Assembly (NCBI RefSeq): GCF_010723575.1
Contig: NZ_BLKZ01000001.1
Coordinates: 806,001-870,000 of the forward strand
DNA from: Mycobacterium bourgelatii
GTDB lineage: Bacteria > Actinomycetota > Actinomycetes > Mycobacteriales > Mycobacteriaceae
Direction: 5' to 3'
Length of the DNA stretch: 64,000 bases
Part shown: piece after piece, positions 9,021-17,312 of the stretch
Position numbering within the stretch: position 1 is the first letter of the stretch
Layout: each line of letters opens with the position of its first letter
Position numbers and translations under genes: made by a program
The notes under the pieces: generated by a model
Seen by the model: the letters and a program-made list of their open reading frames with translations, nothing else
What the model was told of the DNA's origin: nothing
The model's database searches: none

Positions 9021-9611
9021 TCAATCTGGGATCGCCGCCACGTCCGGAACGACGACCGCGAACAGGTCGGAGATGGCGGCCAGGCTGGCGGCCTGGATGG
9101 TTGCGGCCGACACCGTGCCCTCGACGCCCGGCAACGCCCGAGTCGCGGTTGCCGACGCGACGACGGTGGGTGCGTACCCGAGGTTGAACGCCCCGCGCGC
9201 GGTTGAATTGACGCACATGTGGGTCATGAATCCGGCAAGGATGAGGTGCGTCGCGTTCAGACCTTTGAGCCGCTCGTCGAGGTCGGTCGACACGAATGAG
9301 TTGGGATAGGACTTCACCACGACGGGTTCGTCGCCGCGGGGCGCGACCGGGGCGACGATCGCGCCCGACTCGCCTTCGATGTCGTAGAGCGAGCCCGGAC
9401 CCATGTTGTGCTGGATGTGGATGACGGGCACGCCGGCGCTGCGAGCTCGGTCCAGTAGCGCGGCGGCTTCATCCAAGGCCGGCTGAACACCGTCGAGTTC
9501 CATTGTGCCGCTTGTGTATGTGTTCTGACAGTCGATGAGGATGAGTGCAGAGTCGGCTAGTCGGGGCGGTTGTCCGGGTAAGCCGGCCAGGGCCCGCAGG
9601 GTGTCAGACAT
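9021..9611 (-). CDS. Isochorismatase-family cysteine hydrolase
   Basis: 196 residues. The family triad is visible: Asp27 (LILIDCQN), Lys100 (VVVKSYPNSF) and Cys133 (GFMTHMCVNSTARGAF), with the cis-peptide region preceding the cysteine. Members hydrolyse amides or vinyl ethers (nicotinamide, N-carbamoyl compounds, isochorismate); the substrate here is not evident. It is 16 bases downstream of a HxlR regulator gene on the same strand and probably co-transcribed. An AAAGG ribosome site precedes the ATG. Confidence 0.9.
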   Translation of the reverse strand: MSDTLRALAGLPGQPPRLADSALILIDCQNTYTSGTMELDGVQPALDEAAALLDRARSAGVPVIHIQHNMGPGSLYDIEGESGAIVAPVAPRGDEPVVVKSYPNSFVSTDLDERLKGLNATHLILAGFMTHMCVNSTARGAFNLGYAPTVVASATATRALPGVEGTVSAATIQAASLAAISDLFAVVVPDVAAIPD

Positions 9612-9627
9612 ATTTACCTTTCTTGAA

Positions 9628-10317
9628 CTAGCGGCGCACCGCGGTGGCGGCCACGTCGGCGGAAAATGGGCTCAGCGCAAACCATTTGGGCAGCGCACGA
9701 GCGAGCTTGGCGGGCCCTTCGATGACGATGTCGCCATCGGCGATTGCTTGCTTCAGGTCGCGGTGACCGAACCAAATCTCATGCCATAGACGGCCACTGC
9801 CGGTCACCTGCAGGTCGACGGCGAATCCCGGATCGTGAAGGCAGACAGACACTTCGGTGTTGGTGGCCACGATCCATCCGCGTTTCACATCGCCGTCGGT
9901 GAAGTCGAACAGCATGGTGGTGCGTCCCTCGGGCAGCTGCGAGGTGATCCCGGCCCGCATGCGCCACAGCAGCAGAGCGTTGTCGACCTGTTCGGGTTGG
10001 GGCGCAGGGAACCACCAGCGCACGGTCCATCGCCCCAGGGCATAGATGACCTCATGCAGGTCTTCGCCGGCAGGCGTGAGGCGGTACTCGTGTGTCCGTC
10101 CGCTGCCGGTCGGTACGCGCTTGAGCACGCCGAGTTCTTCCAGATGACGCAAGCGGGTGGTCAGCAGGCTCCGCGACAACCCTGGAAGTCCTCGCAGGAT
10201 CGCGTTGAACTGGTGGGCGCCCACCATCACCTCTCGGACGATCAACAGGCTCCAGCGGTCGGCGAGCATGCTCGCACCGATAGACACTGGGCAGTATTCG
10301 GCCGGCACCACGGACAT
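9628..10317 (-). CDS. HxlR-family winged-helix transcriptional regulator
   Basis: 229 residues. The first ~100 form a HxlR/MarR-like winged helix: CPVSIGASMLADRWSLLIVREV, then LPGLSRSLLTTRLRHLEELGVL and the wing GRTHEYRLTPAG. The remaining ~120 residues make a second domain of mixed strands and helices resembling the sterol-carrier-like extension found in some actinobacterial HxlR proteins, which may bind a lipid or effector. HxlR proteins often control a neighbouring hydrolase or redox gene, so the isochorismatase-like gene downstream and the divergent rhodanese are likely targets. Confidence 0.88.
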   Translation of the reverse strand: MSVVPAEYCPVSIGASMLADRWSLLIVREVMVGAHQFNAILRGLPGLSRSLLTTRLRHLEELGVLKRVPTGSGRTHEYRLTPAGEDLHEVIYALGRWTVRWWFPAPQPEQVDNALLLWRMRAGITSQLPEGRTTMLFDFTDGDVKRGWIVATNTEVSVCLHDPGFAVDLQVTGSGRLWHEIWFGHRDLKQAIADGDIVIEGPAKLARALPKWFALSPFSADVAATAVRR

Positions 10318-10452
10318 AGCGGCGACGCTACCCGATTGTTACCGGTTCAAATCTAGTACCGGAATAGTCGTGAATTTAAACCTGTTGCTGGGCGCCTGCC
10401 GTCGTGTTGAGTGGCTGATGGCCTGCCGACAGTGCGTCCCTTGAGGAGAATT

Positions 10453-10878
10453 ATGACCAACACAGCGACTAGTCGCACGCTCGAACTCATCTACGCGGCC
10501 CAAGCCAACCTTGACCGGCTCACACCGCAGGAGGCGGCAGCCGCGCTCGATGAGGGCGTGCTACTCATCGACACCCGCACCAGCGAAGAGCAGGCGGCTG
10601 ACGGCATCATCCCCGGCGCAATCCGAGTGCCCCGCAACGCCGTCGAGGTCTTCCTCGACCCCACTCACCGCCCGCTGTTCACCCCCGAGGAGGCGGCCGA
10701 ACTGCCGCCCCTGCCGCAACCGGACGACAAGATCATCGTGCTGTGCAATCTCGGACTCGCTTCAAGCCTTTCCGCCGCCTCCTTGCAGCGCATCGGGCTC
10801 AGCGGCGCCACCGACGTCGAAGGTGGCTTTCAGGCGTGGAAGGCGGCCGGACTCCCAGTCGTCGACCTGGAGTCCTAG
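10453..10878 (+). CDS. Rhodanese-like domain protein
   Basis: 141 residues from the ATG at 10453, placed by GAGGAG at 10444-10449; upstream in-frame codons lack such a site. A single rhodanese domain: CH2A-like LLIDTRTSEEQAADGIIPGAIRVPR, active loop CNLGLASS with the persulfide cysteine, and a C-terminal GGFQAWKAAGLPV. It probably carries sulfane sulfur in the cytosol. It is divergent from the HxlR gene and convergent with the secreted-protein gene, with only seven bases between stops. Confidence 0.9.
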   Translation: MTNTATSRTLELIYAAQANLDRLTPQEAAAALDEGVLLIDTRTSEEQAADGIIPGAIRVPRNAVEVFLDPTHRPLFTPEEAAELPPLPQPDDKIIVLCNLGLASSLSAASLQRIGLSGATDVEGGFQAWKAAGLPVVDLES

Positions 10879-10885
10879 GCGCCCG

Positions 10886-11401
10886 TTACTGGTGCGTCGG
10901 CTGAATGGACACGAGCCGGAACCAACCCGGCCGGGCGTCATCGGGGGTGAACCGGACCACCAGGATATTCGGGGGGAACTGGGCGGCAAGGCTATTCAGG
11001 GTACGGGGCAGGAAGGCCTTTGACTTGGCGTTGCCGTACCAGTTGGGGTCGGACGGGTCGGTAGGGAGATTGCTGACCTTGTCGAGGGTGTCGTCCCACT
11101 CTTGTACGGGAGCGGGTCGCACGTCTCCGAACCCCGCCGACTTCTGGTAGGCATCTCCTTGTCCCGCAAGGGTAATCGCCGCTCCGCCACCCACAGGGGT
11201 CCCGGTGATCGTCCCGTCGGTGACATTGTCCGTCACTGACGTCAGGCGCACGGTGCAAACGTTGTCGACGACGCTGGACGGCACGCAAAAGGCGGGTAAC
11301 GGGTCAGCCTGAGCCGAGGCGATGTTCAGGACGGTTGGCAGGGCCAGGGCAGACAGGGCGGCGCAACTGGCGGCCACCGTACGGCGGTAATCGTTCGGCA
11401 T
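10886..11401 (-). CDS. Secreted protein of unknown function
   Basis: 171 residues. An N-terminal signal peptide is clear: charged MPNDYRRT, a hydrophobic core, and a likely cleavage after SAQA (about residue 32) before DPLPAFCVPSS. Two cysteines (CVPSSVVDNVC) follow and could form a disulfide. The rest is a small mature domain with no motif I recognise. Mycobacterial genomes carry many such exported proteins of about 17 kDa. It lies downstream of the AveC-like operon on the same strand, 113 bases away, and may have its own promoter. Confidence 0.75.
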   Translation of the reverse strand: MPNDYRRTVAASCAALSALALPTVLNIASAQADPLPAFCVPSSVVDNVCTVRLTSVTDNVTDGTITGTPVGGGAAITLAGQGDAYQKSAGFGDVRPAPVQEWDDTLDKVSNLPTDPSDPNWYGNAKSKAFLPRTLNSLAAQFPPNILVVRFTPDDARPGWFRLVSIQPTHQ

Positions 11402-11514
11402 TGGAATGTCCCTCCTTCTGGCCCTTAACTGTATTCGGCAACGCGCTCCCGGTCAGTTCGGTCCGGGGAGAGGGGCAATACTGTGCCGACGGGCGGTGTC
11501 GTATTGCCTGACCG

Positions 11515-12540
11515 TCAGGGCCGCGGCGCGCAGGGTGGATTCGGCGCGATTCCGCACATGTCGTGGTGCAGATAGCTCGGCACCCGCTCGGCGGGTTGGG
11601 TGTCCGCGTGCTGGTTGACCAGGTTGAAACCCAACATGAACACCATCATGATCAGGTTGAATACCGCGGTCAGCGCCAGGATCCGCACCAGCGGCACCGT
11701 GCGCTTGTTGCGCAGGTTATCGATGCCGATGTCGCTGATCATCCGTCCCTGTCCGTCCCGGAAGCAGTAGATGGCGATGGACAACACACTGACCACCCCG
11801 CCGAAGAAAACCCCCTCGTACAACGGGAACTGGTACAGGGTGCCGGGGAAGATTGACCAATCACCGTCGACGCGGAGGTAGGTCCACAGCCTGACCCGGT
11901 GGAAAAACTGTTCCAGGGCGATGTCCAGCACGATGAACAGCACCAGCATCGCCGCGATGACCCCCGCCCGGTTCAGGCGTGGAACGGCCTTTCGCATCCG
12001 CACGATGAGCGTGTCGATACCCATGATCGCCAGCGGCGTCAGCACGATATAGCTGGCCAGGAAATAGATGATCGGCTGTGGGTTCTCGGCTCCCTTGCTC
12101 ACCCAGCCGGGAATGAATTCCCCCCAGGTGCCCATGTTGAAAAAGGCGCTGTTATAGGCGAATACCGGGCGCGTGGCATTGACGCCGACATCCTGCCAGG
12201 CGGCCAGCAGCCAGGCGACCACGAATACACCGACAGCGGGGAACTCCCCGTCGCGACGTGTCTTGCGGATGATCCACCACACCAGACCGACACCCGCGGC
12301 GACGCAGCCTATCTCCCAGAACCGGACCCAGAAGATGGCCGAACCGGGGACCGGATCGGGCCCGCTCGGCATCGGGGTGAACCTGTCGGAGAAGATCCAG
12401 CGCAGGTACACGTACACCTGGAACACCACGAACACGCCACCCAGGCGGGCAAGCCAGACGATCGGCGGCGAGTCCTTCGCGCCGTCAAACAGCCCGGTGT
12501 GGTCCTCGACCTCGGTGCGGGTGTTCTGATCTGCGGTCAC
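11515..12540 (-). CDS. AveC-like polytopic membrane protein
   Basis: 341 residues from the GTG at 12540, chosen because it overlaps the upstream stop as GTGA; the frame is open further upstream but inside the preceding gene. About seven hydrophobic helices are visible, for example WLARLGGVFVVFQVYVYL, VGVFVVAWLLAAWQDV and ILALTAVFNLIMMVFML. The pattern and the long loop NSAFFNMGTWGEFIPGWV match the AveC-like family of actinobacteria, named after the avermectin spirocyclase; most members have no tested reaction. It is the last gene of the seven-gene operon 19805-11515 and could act on, or export, a hydrophobic product of the pathway. Confidence 0.78.
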   Translation of the reverse strand: MTADQNTRTEVEDHTGLFDGAKDSPPIVWLARLGGVFVVFQVYVYLRWIFSDRFTPMPSGPDPVPGSAIFWVRFWEIGCVAAGVGLVWWIIRKTRRDGEFPAVGVFVVAWLLAAWQDVGVNATRPVFAYNSAFFNMGTWGEFIPGWVSKGAENPQPIIYFLASYIVLTPLAIMGIDTLIVRMRKAVPRLNRAGVIAAMLVLFIVLDIALEQFFHRVRLWTYLRVDGDWSIFPGTLYQFPLYEGVFFGGVVSVLSIAIYCFRDGQGRMISDIGIDNLRNKRTVPLVRILALTAVFNLIMMVFMLGFNLVNQHADTQPAERVPSYLHHDMCGIAPNPPCAPRP

Positions 12541-13541
12541 TGGAACACTCCCATCTCCGAAACAACCGCCAGGACGTTCGCGCAATAGTTCGCCCGACGC
12601 CGTGAGCTCACCAGAAACGCCGGCGGGGAGAGGATTGCGAGCTCCGGAAGGCGCCGCCGATTCGACAGCATTTCCCTGGCCTGGCCGGCGTCTCCGCACA
12701 CCGCCATCGACCACAACATCTCCTCACTCACGTGATTGCCCAGCTTGCGGGGGTCGCCGGAGGCGAACTCCCGGCGGATCGCGGCGACCTCGTCCTGCCA
12801 GCCGTGCAACGTCACCAACGAGTCGTAGGTCTTGACGGTGAGATAGAACGCGATCTGACGTCTGGCGTCCTCGATCGCTCGCTGCGGATCAGCGTCGTCG
12901 ATCGCGGTGATCACCCACCCCCACCGCAGCAGTCCCGCACTGTCGCGCCGCTCGCGTTCGGCGCCGAGCCGTAGCTGTGGATCCACCACCTCGTTCCACC
13001 ACCGGTCGGTGAACAGGCCATGACCCAGCACCCCGTCGGCGACGGCACCGGCGGTGCGAATCATGTGGATGTTGAACGCACCCAACAGGATCGGTATGTC
13101 AATGGGTCCCATGACGGGCGCTTGGATGCGGGCGTTCACGGTGTAGAACTCCCCGTCGAACGTGATCCGCTGATAGTCCTCCGCCGTCAGAAAGGCTCGG
13201 ATGCAGCTGACCAACTCCCTCATCCGGGGCGCCGGGTGGCTGGAGTCCACGCCGAACCAATCGCGATTCATCCGCCCCGTGCCAGCGCCCAGTCCGAGAA
13301 AGACCCGACCCCGGGCGATCTTGTTCAGGTGCCGGGCCGCGGCGGCGTGCACGAACGGCGATCGAGCGAACGCGTAGGCGATACCCGGTCCTATCCGGGC
13401 CGCCGTCGTGGCGTGCGCCATCTCCGAAGCCGTCACATACGCACTGGCATCGACAAATTCACCGGCGCAGAACGCCGTCGCTCCCGCCTCCTCGCATTGT
13501 TGTGCGAGAACCGTTCCCGGCCAAGGCATTCCCCATTTCAT
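12537..13541 (-). CDS. LLM-class flavin-dependent oxidoreductase (F420 or FMN)
   Basis: 334 residues with the luciferase-like TIM-barrel pattern: FCAGEFVDASAY early, ARSPFVHAAAARHLNKIARGRVFLGLGAGTGRMN near residue 60-95, and IPILLGAFNIHMIRTAGAVADGVLGH near 150. In mycobacteria this fold usually uses F420, less often FMN, for hydride transfer or oxygenation. Overlaps the ACS stop by ATGA and the AveC-like start by GTGA, so translation is coupled. Substrate unknown. Confidence 0.88.
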   Translation of the reverse strand: MKWGMPWPGTVLAQQCEEAGATAFCAGEFVDASAYVTASEMAHATTAARIGPGIAYAFARSPFVHAAAARHLNKIARGRVFLGLGAGTGRMNRDWFGVDSSHPAPRMRELVSCIRAFLTAEDYQRITFDGEFYTVNARIQAPVMGPIDIPILLGAFNIHMIRTAGAVADGVLGHGLFTDRWWNEVVDPQLRLGAERERRDSAGLLRWGWVITAIDDADPQRAIEDARRQIAFYLTVKTYDSLVTLHGWQDEVAAIRREFASGDPRKLGNHVSEEMLWSMAVCGDAGQAREMLSNRRRLPELAILSPPAFLVSSRRRANYCANVLAVVSEMGVFQ

Positions 13542-15082
13542 CGGCTGTTCAGTTGCTCCCTGAGTACATGTTTTTGGACCTTGCCGCTGGCCGTCCGGGG
13601 TAATTCGGGGACCACGACGACGCGCTCCGGCGTCTTATGCCGGGCCAGACCGCACTCCCTGAAATGGCGGGCAGCGTCGGCCACTTCGAAGCGCTGCCCG
13701 GCATTGACCACGACGAAGACGCACACCCGTTCGCCGTACACTTCGTCGACCGCGCCCACGGCGGCCGCCTCGGCGATGGCGGGATGGCTGCTCAGCACGT
13801 CTTCGACCTCTTTGGACGAAATGTTCTCGCCGCCACGGACGATGATGTCCTTCTTGCGGTCGGTGATGGTGAGATAGCCGTCGGCATCGAGTCGCCCGAC
13901 GTCCCCGGTGCGGAACCAGCCATCGAGCATGCTGTCCCGGTTGTGTCGATGATCGGTGTAACCACAGAACAACTCGGGTCCGCGGGTGAGGATTTCACCG
14001 GCCACACCGGTTGCCACGTCGGCACCGTCGTCGCCGACGATCCTGATGGCGGTTCCGGGCGTGATCCGGCCGTCGGTGTCGGCGCGCTTGTCCAGCGGAT
14101 CCTCGGGTCGCCCGGAACTGATGGTCGGATGCTCGGAGGACCCGTAGCAGCGGAACGCCCCGACCCCGAACCGGGCCGCGCGACGGATCAGCGTGCCGGC
14201 CACCCCGGCCGCGCCGGTGACGTACTCGCTCAAGCTGGACAAATCGAGCCCGTCGCGCTCGGCCACATCGAGAATGCCGTTGAGGTGGATCGGTGCGCCG
14301 GCGGAGACGCCGACGGAGTGGCGTGCGATGAGCCGGGCGGCCCGTTCGGCGTTCCAGGAATCCAGAGCGATGGTGGTGCCCGCCCGGCAGAACAACCGCA
14401 GGATGCCCAGGGTGCCGGCGATGTGCCCGGACGGAAACACCGTCAGCGTAGTGAGATTCGCTCTCGCCGAGCGCAGTTCGTCCATCGACCGCATCTCACC
14501 GAGTAGGCTGGCGTGGCTGTGCTGCACACCCTTGGGTTCGGCGGTGGTTCCGGAGGTGTACACCAGCAGGCACCGGTCGCGGGGGTCCGCCGGCGTCACC
14601 GGATCGAAGTCGGTTGCCACAGAGTCGGCCAGTTCGGCGTAGTCGACCGTGCCTGGCAGTGGGTCGCCCACCAGAACGAAGTGGTCGAGGCCCGGAACCG
14701 GGGCCAACGCGGCGAGCGCGGGAGCGGCATCGCGTTTGCCTGCCGTCCGGGCCAGTATCACGGCCCTGGCCTGGGCGCGTCGGGTGATGAACTCCAGTTC
14801 TGCCGGTCCGTAGCTGGGCACTATCGGCAGCACCACGGCGCCGCACAGCCAGATCGCGGCATGTGCGGTGAAGCACTCACGCCAGTTCGGCAGCTGCACC
14901 GCCACCACGTCACCCGGTCGCACTCCGAGCGCCGCCAGACCCGCTGCCACGCGGCAACTTTCGTCGACCAGGTCACCCAGGCTGGCCGAATCGCACCGGA
15001 CGTCGCTGTGTACCACCACCCGCTTGTCTCGGAAACTAGCCGCGGCGCCGAGGATTTCGCCGGGGATGTGCTGGGTCAACAT
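13538..15082 (-). CDS. Acyl-CoA synthetase (AMP-binding, ANL family)
   Basis: 514 residues from the ATG at 15082, which sits inside the end of the kinase gene (ATGTTGA overlap); a TTG 45 bases upstream is a weaker option. ANL adenylating enzyme: P-loop YTSGTTAEPKGVQHSH near residue 170, A5-like CYGSSEHPT, A7 YTDHRHNRDSMLDGWFRTGDVG, A8 ITDRKKDIIVRGGENISSKEVED and the terminal lysine motif PRTASGKVQKHVL. It activates a carboxylic acid as the acyl-adenylate and transfers it to CoA. The operon context makes it the likely entry step of the minus-strand branch. Confidence 0.92.
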   Translation of the reverse strand: MLTQHIPGEILGAAASFRDKRVVVHSDVRCDSASLGDLVDESCRVAAGLAALGVRPGDVVAVQLPNWRECFTAHAAIWLCGAVVLPIVPSYGPAELEFITRRAQARAVILARTAGKRDAAPALAALAPVPGLDHFVLVGDPLPGTVDYAELADSVATDFDPVTPADPRDRCLLVYTSGTTAEPKGVQHSHASLLGEMRSMDELRSARANLTTLTVFPSGHIAGTLGILRLFCRAGTTIALDSWNAERAARLIARHSVGVSAGAPIHLNGILDVAERDGLDLSSLSEYVTGAAGVAGTLIRRAARFGVGAFRCYGSSEHPTISSGRPEDPLDKRADTDGRITPGTAIRIVGDDGADVATGVAGEILTRGPELFCGYTDHRHNRDSMLDGWFRTGDVGRLDADGYLTITDRKKDIIVRGGENISSKEVEDVLSSHPAIAEAAAVGAVDEVYGERVCVFVVVNAGQRFEVADAARHFRECGLARHKTPERVVVVPELPRTASGKVQKHVLREQLNSR

Positions 15083-16473
15083 CGGGCTGTGGCGGGGACG
15101 TTGCCGGGATGTGTGAGCGGTGGCCAAGTGCGGCGACTCAATGCGCCCGAGGCCGTACGGGTCAGGTAGTCATCGCGTTTGATGCCGCGCCAGAGTTGTG
15201 CGACGTAGTCCCGTTGGTCGATCTCGCCGCGCCCGGCCAGCTCCGCGAGTGCCGCGCGGCCCTCCGATACCGAAGCCGGCGTCGACCCCAGGAAGGTGGC
15301 GAGTTCGGCGGTCTCCTGGGCATCGATGATCGGTCCGATCCGATCGACCTCGGCGAGGTACTTCACCAGCCGCGCCGCACCCTTGATGTAGCGCAACGCC
15401 AGCCCGTCCGTGGCCCGCTCGGCGGCACTGGCCATGGCCGCCGCGGCCGCGTCGTAGACCGCGGCGTATTCCGACCGGTGATCGGCGTCGGGAAAGTCCA
15501 CGTGGACTTCGGGGATGCCGACGACGTGGGCCAGTGCCTCGACCAGCAGCCGACGGTGCAGCATGCCGTAGATCAGCCGATTGCCCGCATCCGGTGAGCC
15601 GGCCGGCGCCGAAGCCCGCACGTCGATGCTGCCCGGACTCACCGAGGCGAGTCGAGTTTCGGCGAACAACCGGTAGTACCAGACCCGCTGCGGGTCGATG
15701 CGGTGGCCGGAAGCTCGCTCGTACTCGGCGAGCCGGGCGGGAAAATCGGTGAAGGTGTCCTGCACCGTTCGCAGTGACAACCAGGCGATGTCGTCCATCG
15801 GGTCACCGAAGTGCGCCAGCTCCCAGTCCACAATCGCGGTGACCGCGCCGTCGGCGTACATGAAATTGCCCGGGCCGGTGTCGCCTTGCACCAGCACCGT
15901 CGGCCCGTCGTAGTCGGGCACATTCCGCTCCAGCCAGTCGATGCAGAACCGCAACAACGGCGCGGGCTTTCCACCTGCGTCCACCCGGCGCCGCATCGCG
16001 GCGATCTCGGCGCGGACGTGTCCGTCGACCGGACCCGCCGGCCCCAGGCTGGGGATTTGCAAGCGCCGGGCGTCGATCCGGTGCAGCACAGCCAATTTGG
16101 CGATGAAGTCTTGCGCGGTGCGGACCTGTTCGTCGGGGTCGGCGATCAGCCGAAACCAGGTCTCCCCGTCAACCCGCTGCAGCAGCACCGCCTGAATTTC
16201 CGGATGGGCCGCCACGACCCGGGGTACCGTCACACCGTGGCGGTGCAGTTCCGCCATGATCTCGGCCTCGACCTGCAGCCGATGAAATGCACCGCCAGGC
16301 TGTGGTTCTCGCGGGTCGTACCGCAAGAACAAGGCTTGATCATCGGCATCCACGAACCACGCCTGGCGGCTCGCGCCGCCGGGCACCTGCTTGACCTCGA
16401 TCCGCTCGGCGCCCGTCGTCTCGGCGATCCAATCCTTGACGTCGGCGGGTATCTCGCGACGCGTCCTGGTCAC
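15076..16473 (-). CDS. APH-type phosphotransferase, possible hydroxyacyl-CoA kinase
   Basis: 465 residues from the GTG at 16473, whose GTGA overlaps the upstream stop. Protein-kinase-like APH fold: a nucleotide loop around VKQVPGGASRQAWF, the catalytic loop VLVQGDTGPGNFMY (HxD-like position occupied by QGDTGPGN) and the metal Asp of AIVDWELAHFGDPMDDIAW. A C-terminal helical extension of about 120 residues follows the kinase domain. The family is labelled aminoglycoside phosphotransferase by similarity, but this gene lies inside a CoA-catabolic operon. Its relatives in ACAD10/ACAD11-type proteins phosphorylate hydroxyacyl-CoA before elimination, and I infer such a role here. Resistance is unlikely. 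Confidence 0.85.
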   Translation of the reverse strand: MTRTRREIPADVKDWIAETTGAERIEVKQVPGGASRQAWFVDADDQALFLRYDPREPQPGGAFHRLQVEAEIMAELHRHGVTVPRVVAAHPEIQAVLLQRVDGETWFRLIADPDEQVRTAQDFIAKLAVLHRIDARRLQIPSLGPAGPVDGHVRAEIAAMRRRVDAGGKPAPLLRFCIDWLERNVPDYDGPTVLVQGDTGPGNFMYADGAVTAIVDWELAHFGDPMDDIAWLSLRTVQDTFTDFPARLAEYERASGHRIDPQRVWYYRLFAETRLASVSPGSIDVRASAPAGSPDAGNRLIYGMLHRRLLVEALAHVVGIPEVHVDFPDADHRSEYAAVYDAAAAAMASAAERATDGLALRYIKGAARLVKYLAEVDRIGPIIDAQETAELATFLGSTPASVSEGRAALAELAGRGEIDQRDYVAQLWRGIKRDDYLTRTASGALSRRTWPPLTHPGNVPATARC

Positions 16474-17312
16474 CGCTTGCTCGCCTTCGCCGCAGCCAGC
16501 CATGCCTTGACTGCATCCCGATGCTCCTGAGTGAGTCCGGTGCGCACCATCCGCTCACTTTCGAGCAGCAGCGCATCGGCTAGCGGCAGCCGTTGTGCGT
16601 CAGAAACATTGGCTTTGGTGGCGGCGTAAGCATAGGTCGGGCCGGCGGCGATCTCGCTGGCCCAGCGCAACGCCTCGCCCGGCAGGTCGGCGTCGTCCAC
16701 CACCCGATTGAACAGCCCCAGCCGCAGCCCGGCATTTGCGTCGATGGCCTGGTCGGCGATCAGTAACTCCAGCGCCTTCGCCGGGCCAACCAACCGTGTC
16801 AAAAACCAGGCCCCACCGAAATCGCCCGAGAACGCCAGCTTCGACCACCCGGGGATCAGCCGGGCCGAGGTGGCGGCGATCCGCAGGTCGGCGGCCAGCG
16901 CGATGCTCATACCCGCGCCGACGGCCGCGCCCGGCAACGCCGCGATCGTCACTTTCGGCATCTCGTGCAGCAGTGTGACCATGCGTGCGTTGTCGGCCAA
17001 CAGTGTGCTACGAGCGGCGATTTGGGCTTCTTGGGCTTCCGAGCCGCCGGTCCCGGTAACCGCCTTGGCCGACCCGCCGTCACGCACATCGCCGCCGGCG
17101 CAGAATGCCTGCCCCGCTCCGGTGATCACCACGGCGCCGACGCCGTCGTCGGCGGCGAACCGCTCCAACAGGCGGGGCACCGCCTCGTACATCTCGTTGT
17201 GCAGGGCGTTGCGGCGCTGCGGCCGGTTCAAGGCGACGACTCCGACACCGTCGACCACCGCCGCCAGCACCATCTCGGTACCGGTATCGAGGTGGGCGCC
17301 GGCCGGGATCAC
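16470..17312 (-). CDS. Enoyl-CoA hydratase/isomerase (crotonase family)
   Basis: 280 residues from a GTG overlapping the MaoC stop (GTGA). Crotonase fold: LNRPQRRNALHNEMYEAVPRL at residues ~30-50, the oxyanion-hole region AFCAGGDVRDG, and ALPGAAVGAGMSIALAADLRIA near 130-150. The region around residue 160 (KLAFSGDFGGAWFLTRLVG) has Asp-Phe where classical hydratases carry a Glu, so isomerase or another crotonase reaction is possible. Cytosolic beta-oxidation-type enzyme of the seven-gene operon. Confidence 0.9.
   Translation of the reverse strand: MIPAGAHLDTGTEMVLAAVVDGVGVVALNRPQRRNALHNEMYEAVPRLLERFAADDGVGAVVITGAGQAFCAGGDVRDGGSAKAVTGTGGSEAQEAQIAARSTLLADNARMVTLLHEMPKVTIAALPGAAVGAGMSIALAADLRIAATSARLIPGWSKLAFSGDFGGAWFLTRLVGPAKALELLIADQAIDANAGLRLGLFNRVVDDADLPGEALRWASEIAAGPTYAYAATKANVSDAQRLPLADALLLESERMVRTGLTQEHRDAVKAWLAAAKASKR

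Noticed and set aside
15076..16473. Aminoglycoside resistance gene
   Set aside because: Only the APH fold is shared; the gene is locked by overlaps into a CoA-catabolic operon.
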